From NCBI GenBank assembly GCA_012519205.1, contig JAAYQR010000019.1:44216-108215 (forward strand): a stretch of 64,000 nucleotides of DNA. The letters are read 5' to 3'. The position numbers and the translations under genes are program-made. The stretch is from Candidatus Epulonipiscium sp. (GTDB taxonomy: Bacteria; Bacillota; Clostridia; Lachnospirales; Defluviitaleaceae). This document shows, one piece after another, positions 7,819 to 17,035 of this stretch. Numbering within the stretch: position 1 is the first letter of the stretch; each line of letters starts with the position of its first letter. Below the pieces are notes generated by a model, which searched no databases, was not told the DNA's origin, and worked only from the letters and a program-made list of their open reading frames with translations.

Positions 7819-10125
7819 AAATATCACTTTATTCTCAGACATTTTTATATAAACTGAACTGTTTCCAGTAATAGTCTCTCTAAGATATAGTTCGGCAAGT
7901 TCATCTTCTATAAGCCTTTGAATCGTTCTTCTAAGGGGTCTTGCACCATACTTAGGATTATAACCTTTTTTAAGAATATAATCCTTAACTTCATCATCTA
8001 TTTTAATTGTTATACCCTTTTGCCTTGCTTCAGTTATAATTTCTTTTAACATTAGGTCAATAATTTGTTTTAGCTCTTTTTTACTTAATTCTGTAAATAT
8101 TACAATCTCATCAATCCGATTTAAAAATTCAGGACGAAACATTTCTTTTAGTGCATCATGAGTTTTTTCCTCTAATGCCGAGTAATTATTTTTCTCAAAA
8201 CCTATACCGTGCCCTTTTAAGCTGGTACCTGCATTAGAAGTCATAATAAGAATCGCATTTTCAAAATGAACAGTACGTCCTTGGCTATCTGTAAGCCTTC
8301 CATCCTCCAGTATCTGAAGAAGCATATTAAACACATCGGGATGGGCTTTTTCAATTTCATCTAGGAGTATTATGGAATAGGGCTGTCTTCTTATTTTTTC
8401 AGTTAATTGTCCCCCTTCATCATATCCAATGTATCCTGGTGGAGAACCAATAAGCTTAGATACCGTATGTTTTTCCATATACTCTGACATATCAATTCTG
8501 ATCAAGGCCTCTTTGCTTCCGAATAATTCTATTGCTAGGGTTTTAACCAATTCAGTTTTTCCGACACCCGTGGGCCCCACAAAGATAAAAGAGGAAGGTC
8601 TTTGGAGCTTTAAAAACCCTGAACGATTTCTACGTATTGTCCTTGATAGGTTTATAACAGCTTCATTTTGGCCAATAAGTCGTTTGTGGAGTCTATCTTC
8701 TAAGTTTAGAAGTTTCTTTGCTTCCATTTGGGTTATTTTTTGTACGGGAATTTTTGTCCAAGCTTCTATGATAAAGGCTATGTCTTCTACTGTGATGGAA
8801 ACCTCATTACTTTCCTTTTCAATTTCTGATATCCTATTTTGAAGTTTACATTCTTCTACTTTATAATCCGCGGCCTTTTCATAATCATCTCTTGATGCAG
8901 CATCTTCCTTTTTAATTTGGATAGAATTTAATTCTTTCTTTAAAGCCTCAAGCTCTACCAAGCCCTGATTTTTAAGATTAGCTCTTGAACCAGCTTCATC
9001 GATGATATCGATTGCTTTATCAGGGAGAAATCTATCAGTGATATATCTCTTTGACAGTTTAGCAGCTGTTTCAATTACTTCATCAGATATAGATATATTG
9101 TGATACTTCTCATAGTAATCTTTTATTCCCTTAATAATCTCTATGGTTTCTTCTACAGTAGGTTCTTCCACTAAAACCGGTTGAAAACGCCTTTCAAGGG
9201 CCGTGTCTTTTTCGATATATTTTCTATATTCTTCAATTGTAGTAGCGCCGATAACCTGGACTTCACCCTTGGCAAGGGCAGGTTTTAGTATATTAGCAGC
9301 ATTCATAGCCCCACCTTCAGCGTTACCAGCCCCTATAATGTTATGGATTTCATCAATAACTAAAATAATATTTCCTGATTCCTTTGCCTCTTTAATAATA
9401 GCTTGCATTCTTCCCTCAAATTGCCCCCTGAATTGGGTTCCGGCAATTATCGAGGTTAAATCAAGAAGATATATCTCCGTATCATATAGCTTTAGTGGAA
9501 CTTGTTTTTCCTTAATTCGCACAGCCAGCCCCTCAGCAATAGCAGTTTTACCCACCCCGGGTTCCCCTATAAGGATAGGATTGTTCTTGGCTCGCCGATT
9601 AAGGATTTGAATTACCCTATCTATTTCTCTATGACGTCCTATGATTCTATCTACAGCATTGTTTTCTGCTTTTTCAGTCAAGTTAGTACCATAGGAATCT
9701 AAATATTTTCTTTTCTTTCTCTTTTTTTCTTTAACCTTCTTTTCTGCAGTTGCATCAGTATTAGAATTATCTTTGGCTGAGGAATTCGCTTTAGGAGAAT
9801 CTGATGGTTGTACTTCTTCTTTGGGATTTCTTAATCCGGAAAAAGCATTATTAAGGAAACCTAAAAAAGGGTTTTGAGTATCTTCCATATCACCAAGATT
9901 TAATTCACCTATATCTATGTTTTCAAATATACTCCCCATTTGTTCATTAAGATTTTCTAAATCTTCTCCTGATAATCCAGTTTGTTGTATAATCTGATTT
10001 AAGGGACCAATACCTTGTTTTTTTGCACAAGGCATACAAAGACCTGTCATTTCCTGCTTACCATTTATCATATTAGGTATAAAAACTACAGCAATATTTT
10101 TCTTGCATATAGAACATTTTATCAT
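7801..10125 (-). CDS. Clp protease ATP-binding subunit with N-terminal zinc finger (ClpE-like)
   Basis: HSP100 AAA+ unfoldase expected to deliver substrates to ClpP. From ATG 10125 (774 residues) it has a four-Cys zinc finger (C4, C7, C30, C33) instead of the usual Clp N-domain repeats, then a charged low-complexity linker (about 100-145). AAA domain 1 has Walker A GEPGVGKT at 187-194. A UVR-like middle segment (DDYEKAADYKVEECKLQNRI) follows, then AAA domain 2 with GPTGVGKTE near 510. GIGF in domain 2 fits the ClpP-docking tripeptide. The start at 10125 has GGAG 8 bases upstream; an upstream GTG (10134) overlaps that site. No CtsR-type tandem heptad was found upstream. An extended -10 (TGCTATACT on minus, 10168-10176) could be the promoter. 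ClpE rather than ClpC is suggested by the zinc finger. Confidence 0.9.
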   Translation of the reverse strand: MIKCSICKKNIAVVFIPNMINGKQEMTGLCMPCAKKQGIGPLNQIIQQTGLSGEDLENLNEQMGSIFENIDIGELNLGDMEDTQNPFLGFLNNAFSGLRNPKEEVQPSDSPKANSSAKDNSNTDATAEKKVKEKKRKKRKYLDSYGTNLTEKAENNAVDRIIGRHREIDRVIQILNRRAKNNPILIGEPGVGKTAIAEGLAVRIKEKQVPLKLYDTEIYLLDLTSIIAGTQFRGQFEGRMQAIIKEAKESGNIILVIDEIHNIIGAGNAEGGAMNAANILKPALAKGEVQVIGATTIEEYRKYIEKDTALERRFQPVLVEEPTVEETIEIIKGIKDYYEKYHNISISDEVIETAAKLSKRYITDRFLPDKAIDIIDEAGSRANLKNQGLVELEALKKELNSIQIKKEDAASRDDYEKAADYKVEECKLQNRISEIEKESNEVSITVEDIAFIIEAWTKIPVQKITQMEAKKLLNLEDRLHKRLIGQNEAVINLSRTIRRNRSGFLKLQRPSSFIFVGPTGVGKTELVKTLAIELFGSKEALIRIDMSEYMEKHTVSKLIGSPPGYIGYDEGGQLTEKIRRQPYSIILLDEIEKAHPDVFNMLLQILEDGRLTDSQGRTVHFENAILIMTSNAGTSLKGHGIGFEKNNYSALEEKTHDALKEMFRPEFLNRIDEIVIFTELSKKELKQIIDLMLKEIITEARQKGITIKIDDEVKDYILKKGYNPKYGARPLRRTIQRLIEDELAELYLRETITGNSSVYIKMSENKVIFETPIN

Positions 10126-10216
10126 TAATATCACTCCATATTTATTAACTAAAAAACTTATTTAATTAGTATAGCATTTTTCAAGAAATAAAGGTAGGAG
10201 TAAAAATGCATATGAA

Positions 10217-10235
10217 TTATGCAATTAATGCATAA
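10217..10235. repeat. AT-rich inverted repeat between divergent clp and protease genes
   Basis: TTATGCA (10217-10223) and TGCATAA (10229-10235) flank a 5-base spacer. A nearby ATGCATAT adds a related half-site. It lies in the 193-base gap between two divergent genes, where an operator could be, but short AT-rich palindromes also occur by chance. Confidence 0.3.
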
Positions 10236-10318
10236 ATAGTATAGATTTTTCAATATATATATTGTATCATAATAATGTTCCAAAGTTTTCCAAAACACTA
10301 TTACCTTGGGGAGATATA

Positions 10319-11824
10319 ATGGTTATAAATTATAATGAAGTTATTGTGAGTAGTGAACCCGAAAAAAAAATTCTTCAATATATTTCTAAAATCAGTAATA
10401 ATACCGTATGGGAAGGGATTGCTGTCCTAAAGGAAGAGCTTAAAATAGATATTGATAATTATGTTAGACATATATATTATCTAGATATAGAATTGATGAT
10501 ATTCATCGGAGCATTAGAAATCATAAGTGGGAAAAAGATATGTCAGATATACGCCAAGGCTTTTAGAGCTTCTATTTTAAAACAGTATGACGGGGAGATT
10601 ATAAGAGAGAGGATTATAAAGGATTTATGCATAAGACTAAATGTCTCCAGTGATTTTCTAATCAGCGTACTCCATCAATTTTATTACTATGCTCAAAGTT
10701 TAGAATGGATATTAAATTATAAGAAAAAGGATGATATAAAAAATCCTAAGGAAAAAAAGCACTATCTAGGAGCAATATTTATTGTAATCTTTGCTGTGAT
10801 CCTTACAATTAATATATTCCCTAATTATAGAATTCCGACCATGGGCATGGATACAAAATATATTCTAGAAGTTAGGGGTTTGACTCTTAAATATATGTTG
10901 ATTTCAACTGCCGGTGAAATTTATGACATTAATGAAAGGATAAAAGAGGAACAATCCCTTTATTATAAATCCTATGGCAGCGAAGTATACAATCATTATA
11001 AATGGATAAAAAACACATATAGTAATATGTCTCAAGATATGAAAAGCCATTTGGCAACTTTGTATAAAAGTGGGACTAATGAAGGGAAATATATTTATTT
11101 GTTAGCAGGTTTAGAAGATGGTGCGGATATAAATCAAATAATCCGTACCATAAAATCAAGCAATATCGAATTAAGAGAAAAGAAGGCAGCGGAGGAGTTT
11201 TATCCTTATTTTTATGAGGAATACTTGAAAGAATATATTAAGATCAATGGGTATAAGTATGAGAGATATGCTTTGGAATTAAATAATCAACTCCAGCAAG
11301 AAAAGCCAGATATATTAGGGTTTATTGAGGAAACTTCAGGAATTACATACGATAAAAAATACAAACCCATACTTTATTACACAATGCGGCCTGGAAATGC
11401 ATGGGGTTTTACCCATAAAGACCATTACATATCTCTTATCCCGTGCACTGAAAGTGAATATGTAGATTTATTCTATATCCCCTATCATGAATATAGTCAT
11501 GGCATCTTTAAAACGATTACCCATGAAGAAGAATTCAAAAAAATAGCGGATAAGTTAAAAAACAATACAGTATTATATAATTCTTGGAACAACGGATACT
11601 ATAATGATTACTATACTTGGGAAGGATGGTGCGAAGATAATTTAGTAGAGGGTTTTGCAATGTATCTGGATTACAAAGCAAGGGATAAAAAGCCCAATCC
11701 TAAAATATCTATAAGACCCTACGACAAAAGGTACTTTAATTACTTGGTTGAAAATAGATTTAATCCCAGTACAACGAGTTTGAGGAATATTACTATTAAA
11801 TTTCTAGAAGAGATAGCAAACTAA
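10319..11824 (+). CDS. Membrane-anchored zinc metallopeptidase-like protein (HEXXH), family unknown
   Basis: A 501-residue protein I cannot place in a named family. The N-terminal 145 residues look cytoplasmic and helical. One membrane helix follows (about 150-168, GAIFIVIFAVILTINIF). The remaining 330 residues should be outside. They contain HEYSH (390-394, in YIPYHEYSHGIFKTI) and EGFAMY (E444), the HEXXH plus downstream Glu arrangement of gluzincin proteases. The start is ATG 10319, with GGGGAG (10308-10313) 5 bases upstream; an in-frame TTG at 10262 lacks a site. The stop abuts, with no gap, the stop of the convergent prenyltransferase gene. Activity and topology are inferred from motif and hydropathy only. 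An A9 run near 10361 is in frame. Confidence 0.7.
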   Translation: MVINYNEVIVSSEPEKKILQYISKISNNTVWEGIAVLKEELKIDIDNYVRHIYYLDIELMIFIGALEIISGKKICQIYAKAFRASILKQYDGEIIRERIIKDLCIRLNVSSDFLISVLHQFYYYAQSLEWILNYKKKDDIKNPKEKKHYLGAIFIVIFAVILTINIFPNYRIPTMGMDTKYILEVRGLTLKYMLISTAGEIYDINERIKEEQSLYYKSYGSEVYNHYKWIKNTYSNMSQDMKSHLATLYKSGTNEGKYIYLLAGLEDGADINQIIRTIKSSNIELREKKAAEEFYPYFYEEYLKEYIKINGYKYERYALELNNQLQQEKPDILGFIEETSGITYDKKYKPILYYTMRPGNAWGFTHKDHYISLIPCTESEYVDLFYIPYHEYSHGIFKTITHEEEFKKIADKLKNNTVLYNSWNNGYYNDYYTWEGWCEDNLVEGFAMYLDYKARDKKPNPKISIRPYDKRYFNYLVENRFNPSTTSLRNITIKFLEEIAN

Positions 11825-12445
11825 TTATCCACCTAGGGTTATGTCTTGACCCTGATACCAGGATAATGCTTTAATTAAATGATTCTTATTAAAATCAGGC
11901 CAAAAATCATCGATAACGTAAAAGTCGGCGTAAACGGATTGAATAGGTAAAAATCCACTAAGTCTGCGTCTTCCACCCCAACGAATGATTAAATCCATTC
12001 GAGGAATGGTATTAGAAGCATTATTGGATAAATCCCATTGCCATCCGTAATTTACTAGGAAATTAATATTTATAAGACCTTTGCCAAATAGAATACGTTT
12101 ATTAGCAAATGGAAGGAGTTCCTTTGGGAAAAGGGGAGAGGTTGCATTGCCAATAACAAGTAAATTAGCATCTTTATTAGCTAGTTTTATTACTGCATCA
12201 ACACAGGCTTTTTGAAAAGATTCAGTTTGAATAGCAGGGCGTTTTGTATTATCTTGGGTAAAACCATAAAATGTTATTTCTCTGACTCCATACTCTAAAC
12301 ACAGATTGTAAAGCTCGAAACCGGGTCCAATGCCATAGATATAACCTTCATGTTTTTCTTTATTATGTGATAATGCCCATCTGCGGTTTCCATCAGGAAT
12401 AATCCCTATATGTTTAGGAATTCTTTTAAACTCGATATTTGCCAT
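11825..12445 (-). CDS. Divergent undecaprenyl diphosphate synthase (UppS)-family protein
   Basis: Belongs to the cis-prenyltransferase family, which extends farnesyl diphosphate with isopentenyl diphosphate to make long cis-polyprenyl carriers. The first conserved region is IPDGNRRWA with catalytic-type Asp18. The C-terminal region GGRRRLSGFLPIQSVYADFY corresponds to the usual GGEQRLSNFLLWQxxYxEFY. Differences from canonical UppS are notable: GGRRR for GGEQR, NYGWQWDL for NYGGR, and a total of 206 residues against about 230-250. It may have another chain length or substrate, so I give no symbol. The start is ATG 12445, after AGAAGG; an upstream in-frame start extension is unlikely. It is convergent with the HEXXH protein. 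Confidence 0.8.
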   Translation of the reverse strand: MANIEFKRIPKHIGIIPDGNRRWALSHNKEKHEGYIYGIGPGFELYNLCLEYGVREITFYGFTQDNTKRPAIQTESFQKACVDAVIKLANKDANLLVIGNATSPLFPKELLPFANKRILFGKGLININFLVNYGWQWDLSNNASNTIPRMDLIIRWGGRRRLSGFLPIQSVYADFYVIDDFWPDFNKNHLIKALSWYQGQDITLGG

Positions 12446-12536
12446 TATGTACCTTCTTTCTTTTATTAAATGTATTAAGATAATGCCCATTTAGAATTTT
12501 TACCAAGATAAGGGTTATATATTCATATAAGAAAGG

Positions 12537-12567
12537 AAAACATATCAATTAAATTGATATGTTTTTT
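12537..12567 (+). terminator. Terminator-like hairpin upstream of the activase gene
   Basis: AAAACATATCAAT (12537-12549) pairs with ATTGATATGTTTT (12553-12565) around the 3-base loop TAA, and T residues continue to 12567. It lies between two divergent genes. It could block antisense read-through from the left or act on a leader of the activase mRNA. A flanking A/T run on the other side would also allow function on the minus strand. Confidence 0.65.
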
Positions 12568-12635
12568 TCCTTATGTTTTAAATGGGGTAGTAATGGATAT
12601 AATTTATTTGAAAACGAAAGAATGGAGGAAGAACA

Positions 12636-15600
12636 TTGAAATCTTTAGGTTTATGTGTTGGAGCTTCTAGTATAGGATATGTTATTTTAGAAAAAGGTTA
12701 TGAAATCATTAATATTTTAGAACAAAAATTGATACCCCATGAGGGGAATCCAAGGCGGGTTATTGAAGAAATAATACATTTGGATAAATTCAAGTCTATA
12801 GATAAGGTTACAATTACCGGAAGAAAGTTTAGAAATATGATTGATGCCTCCTCTATATCAGAGCCTGAGGCGATAGAATATGCCTATGAATATATGGCAG
12901 GTATTAATTCAGGATTAAAGGAAGCCAAACTTATCGTAAGTGGCGGTGGGGAAACCTTTTTAGCCTATGAGCTAGATAAAAACGGGAAAATAATAAATGT
13001 TTATACTGGCAATAAATGTGCTTCAGGCACGGGTGAATTTTTTTTGCAGCAGCTTAAAAGAATGGATATAAAAATAGATGATGCAATATCAAAGGCTGAT
13101 TTGGATAATCCTTATAAGGTGGCAGGTAGATGCTCTGTTTTTTGTAAGAGCGATTGCACCCATGCCTTAAATAAGGGAGTAGAAAAATCAAAAGTAGTAG
13201 CTGGTCTATGTCAGATGATGGCTGATAAAATCGTTGAACTTCTAAAGAAAACTTCCAATGATAAAGTAATCTTAATAGGAGGTACCTCTAGAAATTCGGT
13301 TATGCTCCATTATCTAAAGCAAAAAATAGCTCAAGTTATTATACCAGATTATGCTCGAACCTTTGAAGCACTTGGGGCATCCCTATGGGGACTTACCCAC
13401 GAAACCAAAAAAATAGATATAGATAAGGAATGGTGTGCTTATCACAAAAGCTCCTTTTCTTTTCACCCCCAATTAAAAGACTTCAAAGAACAGGTAGTTT
13501 TTAAAACAGCTAATAGAAAAACTGCGAGGGCAGAAGACAGATGCATTATTGGTTTAGATGTAGGTTCGACTACTACAAAAGCTGTAATTTTGCGTACAGA
13601 AGATGATGCAGTGCTCTCTTCTTGCTATCTTAGAACTAATGGAGACCCTATTGGGGCTGCAAGAGAATGTTATAGAAATCTTAGCAAAGATATAACTTCC
13701 CCCATAAAAATCATTGGATTGGGAGTGACAGGTTCAGGGAGGCAAATTGCAGCCCTTCATGCCCTTACCCCAGGAGTGGTCAATGAAATTATTGCCCATG
13801 CCAATGGTGCTGTATACTTTGATTCCGAAGTAGATACTATTTTTGAAATTGGAGGGCAGGATGCTAAATACACATACATTACCAATGGTGTTCCCTCTGA
13901 TTATGCTATGAATGAAGCATGTTCGGCAGGAACAGGTTCCTTTCTCGAGGAAGCTGCTAAGGAATCTTTATACATTAGTACGACTGAAATAGGAGATATA
14001 GCTCTAAAAAGTTCCAACCCCCCCAATTTCAATGATCAGTGTGCGGCCTTTATAAGCAGTGATATTAAAAACGCTATTCAAGAAGGCATTGGTGTAAATG
14101 ATATTGCGGCAGGTTTGGTGTATTCCATATGCATGAATTATATAAATAGGGTGAAAGGAAACAGGGCTGTAGGTAATAAGATATTTATGCAGGGAGGGGT
14201 ATGTTATAACAAGGCAGTCCCCATAGCTATGGCAGCTCTAACTGGTAAAAAAATCATTATTCCCCCTGAGCCCGGGCTTATAGGAGCCTTTGGAGTTGCT
14301 CTAAATATCAAGGAAAAGTTACGCCTCAATCTCCTAAAGCCTATGGAGTTTGATTTAGAAGAGTTATCAAATAGAGAGGTAAGTTATAAGGAATCTTTTG
14401 TATGTGCAGGAGGAAAAGAAAAGTGTGGCAGAAAGTGTAATATTAGAAGAATAGAAATACAAAACAAAGTCTACCCATTTGGTGGGGCCTGTAACAAATA
14501 CTATAATATGGTCTATCATAAAAATAAAAATGAGATATCACAACTAAATCTAGTTGATCTAAGAGAAAAGATGATATTCGAGAAATATGCTAGAGAAAGA
14601 GCTATAAGGGTTGCTTCTAGGCAAAACTGGACTCTAGGGATTAGTAGATCATTATTAACAAATACTTTTTTTCCTTTATATTATCAATTTTTTTATGGTT
14701 TGGGTTTTGATATCATATGTAGTGAAAAGGTAGAAGAAAAGGGAACTGAAAGAAAATCTGCAGCCTTTTGTTATCCAGCCGAAATATCCCATGGCTCTAT
14801 TCAAAATTTAATTGAAAAAAATCCAGATATATATTTTTTACCCCATGTAAAATCCCTAGAAATTAAAAATGGTCTTTCTGCCAGTGTGACCTGCCCCTTT
14901 GTACAGGGTGAACCTTATTATATAAAATCGACTTTTGATGAACTAGATGGTAAGATTGTATTAAGTCCGGTACTAGACTTTGCTAGGGGATACGATTATA
15001 TTAGAGATGTATTTATAAAGATTGCCAAATCTTTAAATATAGATGCGAGAATTGCTAGGAAGTCTTTTGAACTTGCCATACAGGCTCAAAGGGCATTCCA
15101 CGAAGAATGCAAAAAAATAGGAAAAAAAGTATTGCAAGAACTAGAAGAGGATGAAGATAGGGTGGGTTTTGTATTATTCGGACGCCCTTACAATGCCTTT
15201 ACTAAGTGGGGGAATATGGGGATACCCCATAAATTTGCCACGAGGGATTATATTTTAATTCCATATGATTTTTTACCAATTGATGAAGAAAAAAGCGGAG
15301 AAAACATGTATTGGGCTATGGGGCAGCTTATCTTAAAAGGTGCAAGAAAAATAAAAAAGAATCCCAAATTATTTGGAGTATACATCACCAATTTTAGCTG
15401 TGGACCGGATTCGTTTTTGATAGATTACTTTAGGGACATAATGAGTAAAAAACCTTCCTTAATTCTCGAGTTGGATAGTCATACAGCAGATGCAGGAATC
15501 GATACAAGAATAGAGGCATTTATCGATGTAGTAAAGAGCTATAGGCAAATTGAAAAGCTAAAATCTCAAGATATAAGGAATGATTTTAGTCCCGCTTTTA

Positions 15601-16940
15601 TAGAGATGAAAAATAATTTGCTGGAGATTATAGATTCTAAAGGTAATAGACATAAATTAAAGGATAAAAATGTTCATGTACTTATTCCTTCTATGGGAGA
15701 AATGGGCTCAGAACTCCTAGCTGCTACTTTTAGACATGTAGGGGTTAGGGCGACAGCTGTTACTGAACCGAAGGAAGAAGAACTAAAACTAGGTCGTGGT
15801 CTTTCCACCTGTAAAGAATGTCTACCTCTTCAGCTAACAATAGGAAGTTTGATAAAATATCTCCAAAAGAGAAATAATACAAATGAAATATTAGTTTATT
15901 TTATGCCTAATACTTCCGGTCCTTGTCGGTTTGGACAATACAGTGTTTTAATAAAAAACTTAATTTCCAAGCTAAAACTAGAAAATGTTGTTGTTTTTTC
16001 CCTGAATTCTGAAAATGGGTATGCAGGTCTTGGGGTGGATTTTGTATTAAGAGCATGGCATTCGGTAATTATTTCAGATATTTTAGAAGAAATCAGAAGT
16101 GCTATATTAGTCTTGTCAAAAGATAAGGAAGAGGATATGAAGATTTTTAATGAAATATGTAAAGATATAATTAGAAGTGCTCAAAAGGATCCATGGAAAG
16201 GCCTAAAAGATACTTTGGAGGATTCTGCGAGAAGGCTAAAAACAATCAAGACGAAGATTCCCTTAAAAGAAGCAAAAAAGATAGCCCTAATAGGAGAGAT
16301 ATACGTAAGAAGAGATCGTTTCTCGAGAAAAAGGTTAGTAGAAAAACTTGCTAAAAAAGATATAATAGTAAAAATTGCACCTATTGCCGAATGGATTTAT
16401 TATTGCGATTATATACAAAAAAATAGATTTAACCTTAATTCAACGTTGAAAGATAGAATCAGCGTTCAAGTCCAAGGATTTTTTAAAAATCAATACGAAA
16501 AGATAATCAAAGGAATATTCTCAAAATCGGGATTATATGAATACAAGGTAATCGAAGTAGATAAAATGATATCAAACGTATCGGATATAATTTATCCTGC
16601 CTTAACGGGAGAAGCTATTCTTACGATTGCCTCGGCTATCGATGAAATGGTGGATGAGGTTTCGGGGGTTATATCTATTGGTCCTTTCGGATGCATGCCT
16701 AGCAGAATTGCAGAGGCAATAATTGGTTGCAAGATAAATGATAAAAAAATGACGACATCTCATGATTTAATGCTAACACAGAAAGTTATGGAAAAACATC
16801 CGTCTCTCCCCTTCCTACCCATAGAAACCGATGGTAATGTATTCCCGCAAATTATAGAAGCAAGGCTTGAGACCTTTTGTCTGCAAGTAGAAAGACTTCA
16901 CAATACGATACAGACTACTAAAGGTGAAGTAATATCATAA
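12636..16940 (+). CDS. Giant 2-hydroxyacyl-CoA dehydratase activase (HgdC/BcrAD-type) with DUF2229 and HgdB-like regions
   Basis: A 1434-residue protein. Residues about 1-260 and 300-580 are two tandem BadF/BadG/BcrA/BcrD ASKHA ATPase domains. The second starts IIGLDVGSTTTKAVIL and has the Fe-S Cys motif NEACSAGTGSFLEEAAKE; the first has the variant NKCASGTGEFFLQQ. The C-terminal half is DUF2229-like and HgdB-like, with Cys-rich segments (FVCAGGKEKCGRKCNIRR, CKECLPLQLTIG, PNTSGPCRFGQY, NFSCGPDSF). Known HgdC proteins inject one electron at ATP cost into 2-hydroxyacyl-CoA dehydratases. The role of these long fused versions is not established as far as I know. It starts with TTG, with GGAGGA (12624-12629) 6 bases upstream. 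No dehydratase subunit genes adjoin it. Confidence 0.9.
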   Translation: MKSLGLCVGASSIGYVILEKGYEIINILEQKLIPHEGNPRRVIEEIIHLDKFKSIDKVTITGRKFRNMIDASSISEPEAIEYAYEYMAGINSGLKEAKLIVSGGGETFLAYELDKNGKIINVYTGNKCASGTGEFFLQQLKRMDIKIDDAISKADLDNPYKVAGRCSVFCKSDCTHALNKGVEKSKVVAGLCQMMADKIVELLKKTSNDKVILIGGTSRNSVMLHYLKQKIAQVIIPDYARTFEALGASLWGLTHETKKIDIDKEWCAYHKSSFSFHPQLKDFKEQVVFKTANRKTARAEDRCIIGLDVGSTTTKAVILRTEDDAVLSSCYLRTNGDPIGAARECYRNLSKDITSPIKIIGLGVTGSGRQIAALHALTPGVVNEIIAHANGAVYFDSEVDTIFEIGGQDAKYTYITNGVPSDYAMNEACSAGTGSFLEEAAKESLYISTTEIGDIALKSSNPPNFNDQCAAFISSDIKNAIQEGIGVNDIAAGLVYSICMNYINRVKGNRAVGNKIFMQGGVCYNKAVPIAMAALTGKKIIIPPEPGLIGAFGVALNIKEKLRLNLLKPMEFDLEELSNREVSYKESFVCAGGKEKCGRKCNIRRIEIQNKVYPFGGACNKYYNMVYHKNKNEISQLNLVDLREKMIFEKYARERAIRVASRQNWTLGISRSLLTNTFFPLYYQFFYGLGFDIICSEKVEEKGTERKSAAFCYPAEISHGSIQNLIEKNPDIYFLPHVKSLEIKNGLSASVTCPFVQGEPYYIKSTFDELDGKIVLSPVLDFARGYDYIRDVFIKIAKSLNIDARIARKSFELAIQAQRAFHEECKKIGKKVLQELEEDEDRVGFVLFGRPYNAFTKWGNMGIPHKFATRDYILIPYDFLPIDEEKSGENMYWAMGQLILKGARKIKKNPKLFGVYITNFSCGPDSFLIDYFRDIMSKKPSLILELDSHTADAGIDTRIEAFIDVVKSYRQIEKLKSQDIRNDFSPAFIEMKNNLLEIIDSKGNRHKLKDKNVHVLIPSMGEMGSELLAATFRHVGVRATAVTEPKEEELKLGRGLSTCKECLPLQLTIGSLIKYLQKRNNTNEILVYFMPNTSGPCRFGQYSVLIKNLISKLKLENVVVFSLNSENGYAGLGVDFVLRAWHSVIISDILEEIRSAILVLSKDKEEDMKIFNEICKDIIRSAQKDPWKGLKDTLEDSARRLKTIKTKIPLKEAKKIALIGEIYVRRDRFSRKRLVEKLAKKDIIVKIAPIAEWIYYCDYIQKNRFNLNSTLKDRISVQVQGFFKNQYEKIIKGIFSKSGLYEYKVIEVDKMISNVSDIIYPALTGEAILTIASAIDEMVDEVSGVISIGPFGCMPSRIAEAIIGCKINDKKMTTSHDLMLTQKVMEKHPSLPFLPIETDGNVFPQIIEARLETFCLQVERLHNTIQTTKGEVIS

Positions 16941-17035
16941 GTATGACTCTAAATAAATCTTTTTCTTTAACCTATTTTATGATACAATAGCTTAGTTCAG
17001 ACAAAATTTTGCAAAAACAGAAAGTAGGAAAAAAA

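Noticed and set aside
9203..9702. Open frames on plus within the Clp ATPase gene
   Set aside because: Antisense shadows of conserved AAA domain sequence, without start signals.
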